From a virus, in the IMG/VR virus record IMGVR_UViG_3300008448_000157, positions 1 through 46,943 of that record: a stretch of DNA of 46,943 nucleotides, one strand, 5' to 3'. The notes beneath the pieces were generated by a model. The model searched no databases, had not been told where the DNA came from, and worked only from the letters and a program-made list of their open reading frames with translations. The translations under genes were made by a program, and so were the position numbers. This document shows positions 15,963 to 24,618 of the stretch, piece after piece. The stretch's first letter is position 1; every line of letters starts with the position of its first letter.

Positions 15963-16532
15963 TTACTTCTTCGATGGATCAATCTTGCTTAATCTATCTG
16001 ACATTGATTGAGCGGCAGCCGCCGTCTTTAAATTAGTACGACTAGCTTGAACATCCCCAGCAGTAAGGCCACCCTTAGTAACTTTCTTGGCACTCTTGCG
16101 AACGCCCATTCTGTTTATTTCGGCGGGGGACTGAGCAGGAGTTTTGGACCCTCTAGCTTGAGCATCAATGTTAGCTTGGTTAGGCTTAGACCCTGGACCC
16201 TTGTGGGTGCTTAGTCTTTTGGCACGCTCAGATTCGGTTGATGGCTTATCACGATCTAACCCCATCTCTTTTCTAGCTAGCTTACCCTTGGCCTTAGCGA
16301 TGCCAGCCTTTCGCTGCTCACCCTTAGGTCCACTGGTTTGCGTCTCGGCCTTAGCCTTATACGATTGTAGAGTTTCTTTGCTTAACTCTTCAATTCTAAA
16401 TTTAACAGCTTCGGCTAGGTAATTTACATAATCCGAAGTGCTGTTAATTTGTGGAGTGTTATCAACTTCCACTATTTTATGCTCATTAAGCTTGTTAGCG
16501 ATGGCATTTTTAATTATTGATTTAATATCCAT
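15963..16532 (-). CDS. Basic, low-complexity protein, unknown
   Basis: 189 aa. The first 80 residues look folded (MDIKSIIKNAIANKL, VNYLAEAVKFRIEELSKETL) and the rest is Lys/Ala/Ser/Gly-rich and probably unfolded, with many KAK, RAK and KS repeats. It stands 4 nt upstream of the DUF6321 gene on the same strand, so both form a minus-strand pair. ATG 16532 is preferred to an upstream codon at 16556. A packaged DNA-binding or head protein is one idea; nothing proves it. Confidence 0.6.
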   Translation of the reverse strand: MDIKSIIKNAIANKLNEHKIVEVDNTPQINSTSDYVNYLAEAVKFRIEELSKETLQSYKAKAETQTSGPKGEQRKAGIAKAKGKLARKEMGLDRDKPSTESERAKRLSTHKGPGSKPNQANIDAQARGSKTPAQSPAEINRMGVRKSAKKVTKGGLTAGDVQASRTNLKTAAAAQSMSDRLSKIDPSKK

Positions 16533-16543
16533 ATGGGTATCCC

Positions 16544-16572
16544 TATAATACAACACTTATATTTAGGTTCAA
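16544..16572 (+). promoter_or_regulatory. Candidate promoter of the ThyX operon
   Basis: TATAAT at 16544-16549 and TATATT at 16558-16563 lie in the 40-nt gap between the divergent minus-strand gene and the ThyX ATG at 16573. Either could serve as a -10 box for the ThyX-gp47-gp46-RNR series. No clear -35 box is seen. Confidence 0.4.
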
Positions 16573-17334
16573 ATGCACACTATTGATTATTTAAAAGATA
16601 ATATTAGTTCAGTTTCCCTGGTAGATCAGATGGAGAAAGATCCGGCTCTTAAGACGGTTAATTCTGCCCGTATAAGTTACAATAAGATTAAGGAAACCTA
16701 CGACGAAAAAGATAAGAAGCTGGCCTCCTTTCTCTGGAACCATGAGCACACTAGCCCATTCCGGCATTCTTACTTTACTTTTCATGTTAAGGCTCCACTT
16801 TTTATCTTCCGCCAACTGATGAAATATCAGGTTGGGAGTGGGTTTAGGACCTACGAAGTAGACGGTAAGGAAGTTAGATTAGAGGTGTTTGATCACTTCT
16901 ACGACACTGACAAGGGGTGCTCCTGGAACGAGATCAGCGGTCGATACACCCAGACCTCAGAGGAGTTCTATGTTCCTGCCGTAGCCAGAGCTAACCCACC
17001 TCACGGTAACAAGCAGGCTTCGGAGGACATCCCACCCGACAGCCGCCTGCATGATATCATGAAGACTGAAATGGGAATCATAGCTACCTCAGCTAAGAAT
17101 ACCTATGATTTCCTAATACGAATGGGTGTGGCGAAAGAGGTAGCCAGAATGATCCTACCTCAAAATATTTATTCAGAAGCCTACTGGACTGTCAGCTTGC
17201 AGTCTATAATACACTTCCTCCATCAGCGGCTGAAGCCAGATGCTCAGTACGAGATTCGCCTGCTCGCAGAAGGGATCTACCAACTGATGGAAGGTACACT
17301 TAACAAACTCGGTATCACAAAGGAGCTACTATGA
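16573..17334 (+). CDS. thyX: Flavin-dependent thymidylate synthase ThyX, variant motif
   Basis: 253 aa. ThyX makes dTMP from dUMP with FAD and methylene-folate. Family features are NHEHTSPFRH (56-65), PLFIFRQLMKY (75-85), SWNEISGRYT (117-126) and the C-terminal LPQNIYSEAYW, HFLHQR and DAQYEIR segments. The usual RHR-x7-S signature is absent: its place reads KYQVG (84-88), followed by about 28 extra residues before the SWNE strand. It leads an operon with gp47, gp46 and RNR (ATGA overlap with the next gene), consistent with a role in dNTP supply. Confidence 0.88.
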   Translation: MHTIDYLKDNISSVSLVDQMEKDPALKTVNSARISYNKIKETYDEKDKKLASFLWNHEHTSPFRHSYFTFHVKAPLFIFRQLMKYQVGSGFRTYEVDGKEVRLEVFDHFYDTDKGCSWNEISGRYTQTSEEFYVPAVARANPPHGNKQASEDIPPDSRLHDIMKTEMGIIATSAKNTYDFLIRMGVAKEVARMILPQNIYSEAYWTVSLQSIIHFLHQRLKPDAQYEIRLLAEGIYQLMEGTLNKLGITKELL

Positions 17335-17672
17335 GTTCAAAGATTGAAGTAACTTTTCTAGATGGGGATGAAATGCCCCCAGTCACTCGTAAGTTCACCG
17401 TCCGTCACTTTAGAAATTACATGAAGACTGGGACTGGTAAAGTCGAGCCATCACCTAATGGTGGATACACCGTACTAGCTACAGAGCAAGGAGAGCTTTA
17501 TGTTGCTAAGTGCAACCCAGTATACGATAAGTTTAGTCGCAGTGCTGGTTTGAAAGAGGTACTTAATAAGTACGTTGAGCGTTGCTATCGTGGGTTCAAG
17601 ATCCTTCGCCTCGAAAACACTACACTAAATGCTTTTAATGTAGTTATCGAAGAGAACTTTGCAGATAGCTGA
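17331..17672 (+). CDS. 113-aa protein, unknown, in nucleotide/recombination operon
   Basis: A strand-rich small protein (KIEVTFLDGDE, GGYTVLATEQGELYVAKCN) with a helical second half (SAGLKEVLNKYVERCYRGFK) and a final strand. No domain is recognised. It overlaps ThyX by ATGA and gp47 by one base, so the three are tightly coupled. Confidence 0.65.
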   Translation: MSSKIEVTFLDGDEMPPVTRKFTVRHFRNYMKTGTGKVEPSPNGGYTVLATEQGELYVAKCNPVYDKFSRSAGLKEVLNKYVERCYRGFKILRLENTTLNAFNVVIEENFADS

Positions 17673-18742
17673 TGCTAAACAAGCTATACAAGGCAGTCGT
17701 AATAGGCGACTGCCACTTTTATAATGCTTACCCAAGCTTTGATTACTTAGGGGAGCAGTTCAAGGCTATCGAAAAGATAGTTAAGACTGAATCCCCTGAG
17801 TATATAATTTTTTTGGGGGATATCTTTCACTTTAGAAAGCCCGACCCAGAAACGATTGTACGGGTAACCAAGTTTATTCTAGGTCTGAAGAACGTAAGTT
17901 CTAATCCAGATCCTAGAATAATATTGATTAGAGGGAATCACGATACGGCTGCAAAGTCGGACACCGCTTCCCTTTGCGTACTTGAGATTCTAGATCACAA
18001 TCTAACTCAAGCTAACATCGACGTAGTTAAGGACTATTACTGCTGTGCATTTAGTAAAGATACAGATTTCCATTTCATCGCGCATTATGACGATGAAAAT
18101 AAGATTAAGGAATATCTCAATAGTTCTAAGCTCACTAAAGCAAATAACTACTTTTTTGGTCACTTTGGATTTAAGGGGTGCATAAATCCTAACGGGGACG
18201 AGGATTCCCCGTTGTCACTGGATGTGTTTACCAATCCTACATTCCTTGGGCATATCCACAAGGCGCAGGACGAAGGAAACGTCCACGTTGTAGGAACTCC
18301 ATACTCTACAGCGTTCGCAGAGTGCGATAACAATCATCGCTATGCTGTAATTTACGGGGATGCCACCTACGAGTTCAAGAAGATCAATCATGGTATTCGC
18401 TACCTTCAATTTGATCTTGGCTCGTTGGAAGCTAACAAGGACCTTATATCAGATCCTAATTACAAGACCATCCTGCGAGTCTATCTAAACCAGATTCTAG
18501 ATCAGAACTCGGTAGATCTTAGAAAGAAGATTATGGAGGAGTACGAGGTATCCTATGTGGATATTAAGTATTTACCTATGTCAGATGAGAAAGAGGAGCA
18601 CAGCACTTACAGACCAAAGAGTATGGTTTTTGAATTAAACGACGATTTAATCACGAACTATATTAATGAGTGCAAGACCGAGATTCCAATTACTATGTTG
18701 TTGGATGGTCTAAAACTACTAAAAGGTAACAATGATTCTTAA
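17672..18742 (+). CDS. 47: Recombination nuclease subunit gp47 (SbcD/Mre11-like)
   Basis: A 356-aa metallophosphoesterase, the nuclease half of the gp46/gp47 pair that resects DNA ends for phage recombination and replication start. Motifs: GDCHFY (D13, H15), FLGDIFHFR (D50), RGNHD (N89, H90), FGHFG (H165) and GHIHKA (194-199), all five metal-site motifs in order. The C-terminal region (YKTILRVYLNQI onward) would bind gp46. It overlaps gp46 by 11 nt in another frame. Length is close to T4 gp47. Confidence 0.93.
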   Translation: MLNKLYKAVVIGDCHFYNAYPSFDYLGEQFKAIEKIVKTESPEYIIFLGDIFHFRKPDPETIVRVTKFILGLKNVSSNPDPRIILIRGNHDTAAKSDTASLCVLEILDHNLTQANIDVVKDYYCCAFSKDTDFHFIAHYDDENKIKEYLNSSKLTKANNYFFGHFGFKGCINPNGDEDSPLSLDVFTNPTFLGHIHKAQDEGNVHVVGTPYSTAFAECDNNHRYAVIYGDATYEFKKINHGIRYLQFDLGSLEANKDLISDPNYKTILRVYLNQILDQNSVDLRKKIMEEYEVSYVDIKYLPMSDEKEEHSTYRPKSMVFELNDDLITNYINECKTEIPITMLLDGLKLLKGNNDS

Positions 18743-20315
18743 GAGACTACGAGCTAAGAACTTCTATAGTTTCAAAAGCTTGGATTTAGATCTGTCTAAG
18801 TTTAAGAATATTGTTTATGTTAAAGGAGTAAACAGAGACTCTGGAGGGAGCAATGGTTCAGGTAAGAGTTCTGTCCTTGAGATGATTACCTTTGCACTCT
18901 TCGGTAAGACTATCAGAAAGTCTACCGAGGATGCCCTCATCAACTGCGACAATAAGAAGAATCTAGAAGTAGAGATTACACTAGAGAAGAAGGGCATCGG
19001 TAAAGCTGTAATCAGTCGAGGCAAGCGTCCCAACATACTGAACTTCTTCTTGGGCGGCGTGGACATGACCCAGGAGAATGCTCTAAAGACGCAAGAGAAG
19101 ATAGAGAAAGAGCTTAGTCTTAGTTATAAGACCTTCGTAGCCTCTATCGTATTTGGTCAGCACGTTGATCTAGAGTTCTTGTCTGCCTCTGCGGATGACA
19201 AGCGAACCATTGTCCGCAACTTCTTAAACCTTGAGGATATCTTTGGCTGGAGAGATAAAATCAAAGAATTAAAGTCGGAATACAGCACCGGAATAAAAAC
19301 GGGAACGACACTTCTCCAAGAATTAACTTTTCAGCGAGATAAGTTAAAGAGTAAGTTAGTTGAGACTGAACCTGTTCAATTAAAAGAGACTATGGAACAG
19401 GTTATGGCACGAGAATCTTTAATTACTAACCGCAAAGAGTTATTAACAGCATTAAAATATGAACGAGACGATCTACAGAATAAACGCTACCCTTTAGAGC
19501 GTCAGCATAAGCTGGGCGTATACGCGCACAAGGACACCTGTAAGACCTGTAAAAAGGTCTACATGAAGAAGCAGACCGAGGGAAATCTCAGGGGCTTATT
19601 TCGGCGTATAGCGGCTATCCAGAACAAAGAGTTAAAATTAAACAATAAGATAGATAAATTAAATAAAGAGGTAGCTCAACTAACTTCTAAGACGAGCCTT
19701 AAGGAATGGGTCTTGCTTAAGCAAAAGCAAGATTTATTTTTATCTCAAGAAAAGATAAAACAGGAGTATAATGAACTCCTTTCTCGTACAAAGGTATTAG
19801 AAGCCGAAAAGCAGAAGCTAGAAGTTAATTACGAAGTTATGAGGTTCTGGGAAAAAGCGTTCTCAGAACAGGGTATAATTAAATACTTTGTAAGAAATAT
19901 TCTAGATTATCTCAATTTTAAGACAAACGAATATCTTTCTCTCCTAACTAATAGTCAGTTCACAATTTCATTCAGCGAGGAACTGGAAGAGACTATCCAT
20001 AATAATGGTAGGAAGCTTTCATATATCTCGTTGAGTGGTGGTGAAAAGAGAAAGATCAATTTGTCTGTCATGTTGGCATTACAGTCACTTCTAACCCATA
20101 CTTCTAAGGAACAGTCGAATATTATATTCTTCGACGAGATTGCTGAGAATATGGACGAGGATGGATGCCAAGGTGTTCACAACCTTTTGAAGAGTCTGAA
20201 AGAAGAAGATAAGACGATATTTTTAATTACCCACAACTCGCACCTTAAAAGCTTATTAGACGGGTGCCAAATTTTAACAATAGAGAAGAGAAACGGCGAA
20301 TCGAGGATTATATGA
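18732..20315 (+). CDS. 46: Recombination ATPase subunit gp46 (SbcC/Rad50-like)
   Basis: A 527-aa SMC-type ATPase. Walker A is GSNGSGKS (39-46), the zinc-hook CKTC (270-273) sits in the middle of long coiled coils, the signature is LSGGEKR (434-440), Walker B is IIFFDE (464-469) and the H-loop is ITHNSH. It works with gp47 to process DNA ends. Length is close to T4 gp46. The stop overlaps the RNR start (ATGA), so recombination and dNTP genes are translated from one message. Confidence 0.95.
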   Translation: MILKRLRAKNFYSFKSLDLDLSKFKNIVYVKGVNRDSGGSNGSGKSSVLEMITFALFGKTIRKSTEDALINCDNKKNLEVEITLEKKGIGKAVISRGKRPNILNFFLGGVDMTQENALKTQEKIEKELSLSYKTFVASIVFGQHVDLEFLSASADDKRTIVRNFLNLEDIFGWRDKIKELKSEYSTGIKTGTTLLQELTFQRDKLKSKLVETEPVQLKETMEQVMARESLITNRKELLTALKYERDDLQNKRYPLERQHKLGVYAHKDTCKTCKKVYMKKQTEGNLRGLFRRIAAIQNKELKLNNKIDKLNKEVAQLTSKTSLKEWVLLKQKQDLFLSQEKIKQEYNELLSRTKVLEAEKQKLEVNYEVMRFWEKAFSEQGIIKYFVRNILDYLNFKTNEYLSLLTNSQFTISFSEELEETIHNNGRKLSYISLSGGEKRKINLSVMLALQSLLTHTSKEQSNIIFFDEIAENMDEDGCQGVHNLLKSLKEEDKTIFLITHNSHLKSLLDGCQILTIEKRNGESRII

Positions 20316-22213
20316 GAGTAAAGCAATTAAATGAGTTAGGTCAGAAGATTTTCGAGCATCGTTACGCTTACCCAGGCGAAACGAAGTATTCAGATCGTTG
20401 CAGAGCTATGGCTAAACACATAGCGTCTGCGGAAAAGGACGAGGATAAGGAGTCATACGAGCGTAGATTCTTTGAGACTCTAGCTGCTGGAGACTTCGTT
20501 CCTGGCGGAAGAATTATCTTCGGCTCAGGACGCTCTCGCCAGAATATGCTTAACTGCTACGTTCTGGAGCCAGAGGATAATGTAGATTCAATCGGTAAGG
20601 TCATTGCCGATATGTACAAGATCTCCTGTGCTGGTGGTGGAATCGGATTTAACTTTAGTAAGATCCGTCCACGCGGAGATGATATCCAAAATATCAAGAA
20701 CTCTGCCCCAGGCGCAGTCTCGGTCATGCGTATGATCAATGAGATTGGAAACCATGTGAGAGCAGGTAAGAATCGTAGAACTGCTCTGATGGCTGAGCTA
20801 AATGTAACTCATCCAGATATCATGGAGTTCCTGAAGGTTAAGCTGGATCTTGGCGAGCTTACTAACTTCAATATCTCGGTTGCTATCACTGATCGCTTTA
20901 TTCAAGCGTGTGAGAATGACGAGGACTGGTACTTTACTTTTAATAACAGAAAGTATTTTGTCTATGAGATGACTCGTGTTTCACCAAATGGAGAGCGAGA
21001 GCAGGTTACTACGGTAGCTCTAGACGAGAATGATGCCGTCGAGAGAGTTAAGCTTCATCAGCTAAAGCACTTCAACGACGTTTTTGAGGACGTTCGTGAA
21101 GTAAAGTATAAGGCTCTTGGTCTGTGGAACAAGATTTGGGAGAACTCAGTTAAGTCTGGTGACCCTGGAATCTTTAATATCGACCTCGCCAACAACTACA
21201 CCAACGTATCGTATTTCGAGCGTATGAATGCCACTAATCCATGTGGCGAGATCACGCTCCCACCCTACGGTAACTGCTGCCTAGGCAATATCAATCTTGC
21301 CAACATGGTTGATAACGGTGAGTTTGATTGGAAGAGATTAGCTCACACCGTTCGCATGGGAGTGCGGTTCCTTGATAACGTTCTTACGGTAAACCACTAT
21401 CCAATCCCAGAGTGTAACGAGGTAGGCCAACGGTCTCGTCGCATCGGTCTTGGAGTTCTCGGACTTCACTATATGTTTATCAAGCTGGGCGTAAAGTATG
21501 GCTCAGAGAAGTCACTTGAATTCCTTGATAGACTTTTTGCCACGATCCGCGACGAGGCTTACAAAACTTCAGTATACCTCGCCAGAGACAAGTCACCATT
21601 CCCTGCGTTCAATGCTAATCTTTATCTACAGGAGAACTTCGCTAAGACTCTCCCTGCTAGAATCAGAATGCTTATCAAGGAGCACGGAATTCGTAACGCT
21701 GTAATGTTAACTGTTCCACCTACGGGAACTATTTCAATGGTTCACGGTGTTTCAAGCGGTATTGAGCCAATCTTTGCCGCGATGTACATGAGACGTTATC
21801 GTGTAGCCAACACCTGGGCTGAGGAAGTCGTGCTTGATCCACTATTCAAGGAATATTTGGAACAAGGAAAGGAATTAGATTTGTTCGTCGGAGCCTATGA
21901 TGTAGCCCCTGAAGAGCACATGAAGGTTCAGGCCACTATCCAACGGTATATCGACAATGCGATTAGTAAGACCATTAATCTCCCTAACAGTGCGGATTGG
22001 CAAGAGATATCAAAGGTTGCGCTTCAGTACGCTCCTTACCTTAAGGGCCTAACGGTGTACAGAGCGGGATCTAAGGGGATGGAGCCGCTTCAAGCCATCG
22101 CTCTAACTCCTGAGAATATTGAGAAGTACGCCAAGCCAGTGATGTCTACTGCCTCTGCCGAAGCTGCTTCAGCCGAGGTATGCAGAATCGGGGATAATAG
22201 CTGCGGAAGCTGA
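20312..22213 (+). CDS. nrdJ: Ribonucleotide reductase, class II (B12-dependent)
   Basis: A roughly 633-aa single-chain reductase that turns ribonucleotides into deoxyribonucleotides using adenosylcobalamin. Evidence: LNCYVLEPED with AGGGIGFNFSKIRPRGDD, the radical-site NPCGEITLPPYGNC, PPTGTISMVHGVSSGIEP, and a C-terminal Cys pair CRIGDNSC that would re-reduce the active site. No second (radical-generating) subunit lies next to it, fitting class II. A 60-residue insert around FVYEMTRVSPNGEREQ follows the NISVAIT strand. ATG 20312 with GAGGA 5 nt before it is preferred to an in-frame codon at 20264. It implies a host that has or takes up B12. Confidence 0.88.
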   Translation: MRVKQLNELGQKIFEHRYAYPGETKYSDRCRAMAKHIASAEKDEDKESYERRFFETLAAGDFVPGGRIIFGSGRSRQNMLNCYVLEPEDNVDSIGKVIADMYKISCAGGGIGFNFSKIRPRGDDIQNIKNSAPGAVSVMRMINEIGNHVRAGKNRRTALMAELNVTHPDIMEFLKVKLDLGELTNFNISVAITDRFIQACENDEDWYFTFNNRKYFVYEMTRVSPNGEREQVTTVALDENDAVERVKLHQLKHFNDVFEDVREVKYKALGLWNKIWENSVKSGDPGIFNIDLANNYTNVSYFERMNATNPCGEITLPPYGNCCLGNINLANMVDNGEFDWKRLAHTVRMGVRFLDNVLTVNHYPIPECNEVGQRSRRIGLGVLGLHYMFIKLGVKYGSEKSLEFLDRLFATIRDEAYKTSVYLARDKSPFPAFNANLYLQENFAKTLPARIRMLIKEHGIRNAVMLTVPPTGTISMVHGVSSGIEPIFAAMYMRRYRVANTWAEEVVLDPLFKEYLEQGKELDLFVGAYDVAPEEHMKVQATIQRYIDNAISKTINLPNSADWQEISKVALQYAPYLKGLTVYRAGSKGMEPLQAIALTPENIEKYAKPVMSTASAEAASAEVCRIGDNSCGS

Positions 22214-22214
22214 T

Positions 22215-22778
22215 ATGGTAATTTATACTATTAAGTTCTCAAAGGGAGAGAGAGTAATCTACGAGGGATCTCGTAGACTCTCTCCCGAAGAGGTGGAGGC
22301 TTACGATAAGAGCCTTGAAGAGCGCAATAAGTATCTTAACATGGTCTGCCCTGCCTGCAATCAGGTGGGGGAGACTACTGCTAAGAAAAATGGTGAGCCG
22401 AGAAATAAGAAGTGCCCCGATTGTGGCGAGAACATGGTAAGAAGCTTTAATATCCTTGTAAAAAAGGATCCATCCCAATTAAAGCGTAAGGTAGAGAAGT
22501 ACAATCGAGATGGAATGGATAAAGAAATGGCTCATAAGTTCTATGAAACGTCTATAGAAGGGTCTAAGAAACGTATTGAAGGTGTGGGAGGAGCATCCCA
22601 TTACAAGGCAGTTGTACCAGACATGGACTATATGGTAAAGACTGGGCAGGCTACAAAAATGTCTGACCTGGATGCTCAACAAGCTCAGAAAGCTAGAAAA
22701 GAAGTTGTATCGAAGCATACCCAGAATAATAAGAAGTTTGCACCCACTAGATCAAATAACTCTCAATCATCAAAATGA
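22215..22778 (+). CDS. Zinc-ribbon protein, unknown
   Basis: 187 aa. An N-terminal strand region (IYTIKFSKGERVIYEG), then a two-Cys-pair zinc ribbon CPAC...CPDC (about residues 45-71), then a Lys/Gln-rich helical tail ending in a Ser/Asn run. The zinc ribbon suggests contact with nucleic acid or a replication protein. It lies 1 nt after RNR and overlaps the helicase by ATGA. No known family is recognised. Confidence 0.7.
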   Translation: MVIYTIKFSKGERVIYEGSRRLSPEEVEAYDKSLEERNKYLNMVCPACNQVGETTAKKNGEPRNKKCPDCGENMVRSFNILVKKDPSQLKRKVEKYNRDGMDKEMAHKFYETSIEGSKKRIEGVGGASHYKAVVPDMDYMVKTGQATKMSDLDAQQAQKARKEVVSKHTQNNKKFAPTRSNNSQSSK

Positions 22779-24094
22779 GCTATTCATTCTCAGATAATAT
22801 CCAGCGTGGTATTCTATACCTTGTAAAGCACGATAAGGATTTCTATTCACAGATCTCAAGCCTAGTAAAGCCTGAGTACTTTGAGTACCCTTCGTATGCT
22901 TTTATCTTTGATCGGGTTAAGACCCACTACGATAAGTACAAGGTAATCCCACCTGACGATATCCTTCTTGAGGACATCAAGAAGAATCTCCCCAAGGGTC
23001 AGAGCTTTTCGGACTTTGAGGAGGACATTCAGCAGATCAATAATATTGACTCATCGGTTCACGATAACCGTGAGTTCGTTCTTGATCTCGTTGAGGACTT
23101 CGCCCGCAAGCAGGCAATTTCTCAAGCTATTAAGGATAGCGTTGTCCTTCTTAAGGAGAATCGTATCTCCGAGATTGAAGAGAAGGTAAGGCAAGCGATG
23201 CTTGTCACCCGAGAGGTAAACGTCGGTCAGGTTTACTTTAACGATATTGATCAGCGTATTCATCGTCTCTTTGATAACAAGGAGAAGAAGAAGTATCGTA
23301 CTGTATTCAATACGTTTAACGATTTCCTCGACGGAGGGTTGAATGCCAAGGAGCTTGCCATAGTCATCGCTCCCCCTGGCGTGGGAAAGTCTCTCTACCT
23401 TGTTAACCAAGGGGCTACGGCATTAAAGGAAAACAAGAAGGTCTTGTACATCTCCTTGGAGATGGCAGAGGACAAGATTGCTCAGAGATTCGATTCAATC
23501 CTTACAATGCTTCCTAACCATAAGCTTAAGGATAAGGCTACCTATCCTCTCCTAAAGGATCGGCTGGCACAGGTCCAGAAGAAGTTCAACGGTGCCCAGC
23601 TAATCATCAAGGAGTTCCCTGTCGGTCAGCTAACAGTTAACCAGATCAGAGCACTCCTTGTTCAGCTTAAGTTGCATCACGACTTTGCCCCAGATATTCT
23701 CGTGGTAGACTATCTAGAGCTTCTGCGCCCAAACCGCAACATGGATGCTGAGTATCAGGCTCAGGAAAGAATCGCTCAGGAGCTTCGTGGTCTAGCCATG
23801 GAGCATAATATCCTAGTTTGGACTGCCACTCAGACCAATAGAATGGGTAAGAAGGTAGCTACCATTACGGATGCGGAGCTAGGCGACAGCTACGGAAAGA
23901 TCCGTCCTGCCGACTGGGCTATCTCTCTTAACCAGACAGAGGAAGAGTACGAGAAGGGTCGGATGCGAGTTTATGTTGTTAAGGCTAGAGATAGTAAGCA
24001 ACACTACCGTATTTCAGCTTCCGTGAATTATACTAACTTAATCATGGAAGAGATCTCTGAGGCAGAGCTTGCCCGCCAGGACGCCTCAGGGTAG
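22775..24094 (+). CDS. 41: Replicative DNA helicase, T4 gp41/DnaB-like
   Basis: 439 aa. An N-terminal helical domain (1-150) is followed by a RecA-fold helicase core: Walker A APPGVGKS (199-206), KVLYISLEMAED, Walker B ILVVDYLELLRP, and ATQTNR sensor. It would unwind DNA 5' to 3' at the phage fork as a hexamer. T4 gp41 pairs with primase gp61, which is not in this window. It ends a run of overlapping genes; a promoter follows in the gap. Confidence 0.92.
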   Translation: MSYSFSDNIQRGILYLVKHDKDFYSQISSLVKPEYFEYPSYAFIFDRVKTHYDKYKVIPPDDILLEDIKKNLPKGQSFSDFEEDIQQINNIDSSVHDNREFVLDLVEDFARKQAISQAIKDSVVLLKENRISEIEEKVRQAMLVTREVNVGQVYFNDIDQRIHRLFDNKEKKKYRTVFNTFNDFLDGGLNAKELAIVIAPPGVGKSLYLVNQGATALKENKKVLYISLEMAEDKIAQRFDSILTMLPNHKLKDKATYPLLKDRLAQVQKKFNGAQLIIKEFPVGQLTVNQIRALLVQLKLHHDFAPDILVVDYLELLRPNRNMDAEYQAQERIAQELRGLAMEHNILVWTATQTNRMGKKVATITDAELGDSYGKIRPADWAISLNQTEEEYEKGRMRVYVVKARDSKQHYRISASVNYTNLIMEEISEAELARQDASG

Positions 24095-24111
24095 GATTTT
24101 AAATTTAATCC

Positions 24112-24139
24112 TTGAAACCCTAGGCTCCTGATCTATTAT
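24112..24139 (+). promoter_or_regulatory. Sigma70-type promoter for UvsY-like and gp32 genes
   Basis: TTGAAA (24112-24117), 16 nt, TATTAT (24134-24139), the best matched -35/-10 pair seen here. The ATG at 24158 lies 18 nt downstream with GAGG at 24148-24151, a normal leader. It gives the single-strand-binding genes their own promoter. Confidence 0.75.
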
Positions 24140-24157
24140 ATCTGACCGAGGCATCTT

Positions 24158-24601
24158 ATGTATTATCTTCCCAAGGACGAGGTACAAAGTCTAGACATAG
24201 ATAAGTATCTTGATATGCACAAGAAGTTATCCTCTATTGACAAGGATAACTTAGCTATGGAGCTTACTAAGCACACGACGATCTACTCTTATTATCACGG
24301 TCTGCTAATTTGGCAGAAGCGTAAGATTGATCTAATGGCTAGTAATAATCAAGCAATGTACTCCCTTATTAAGAATAACGAGCTTATTAGCAATAAAAAT
24401 AAGGGAGGAAAGGCTACAGCTACATACCTGGAAGACTTCGTTCAATCGAGCGAAGACTACATAAAGCTGAAGAATAACCTAATTTACCAAGAAGAAATCT
24501 ACGGATATTTAAAAGCTATTTGCTCTATGTTGGAGCATAAGAAAGACATGATGATCCAACTTAGCGCGAATCTTAGATCTGAAACCAAACTTTACAACTG
24601 A
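24158..24601 (+). CDS. uvsY: Recombination mediator, T4 UvsY-like
   Basis: A 147-aa, all-helical charged protein. The layout matches UvsY: an N-terminal helix, then HTTIYSYYHGLLIWQKRKID, a central KATATYLEDFVQSS turn where UvsY has its short Tyr/Asp segment, and a C-terminal helix (YGYLKAICSMLEHKKDMMIQ) that drives hexamer formation. UvsY loads UvsX on gp32-coated DNA, and here the gene stands directly before gp32. The identification rests on pattern, size and place rather than clear residue identity. Confidence 0.6.
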   Translation: MYYLPKDEVQSLDIDKYLDMHKKLSSIDKDNLAMELTKHTTIYSYYHGLLIWQKRKIDLMASNNQAMYSLIKNNELISNKNKGGKATATYLEDFVQSSEDYIKLKNNLIYQEEIYGYLKAICSMLEHKKDMMIQLSANLRSETKLYN

Positions 24602-24618
24602 TAAAAAGAGAAAAAATT

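Noticed and set aside
20264-20311. Longer N-terminus for the ribonucleotide reductase
   Set aside because: The extra 16 codons lie inside gp46 and the ATG at 20312 has a ribosome site and ATGA coupling.
23051-23410. 119-aa minus-strand frame opposite the helicase gene
   Set aside because: No domain, no promoter, and covered by the helicase core.
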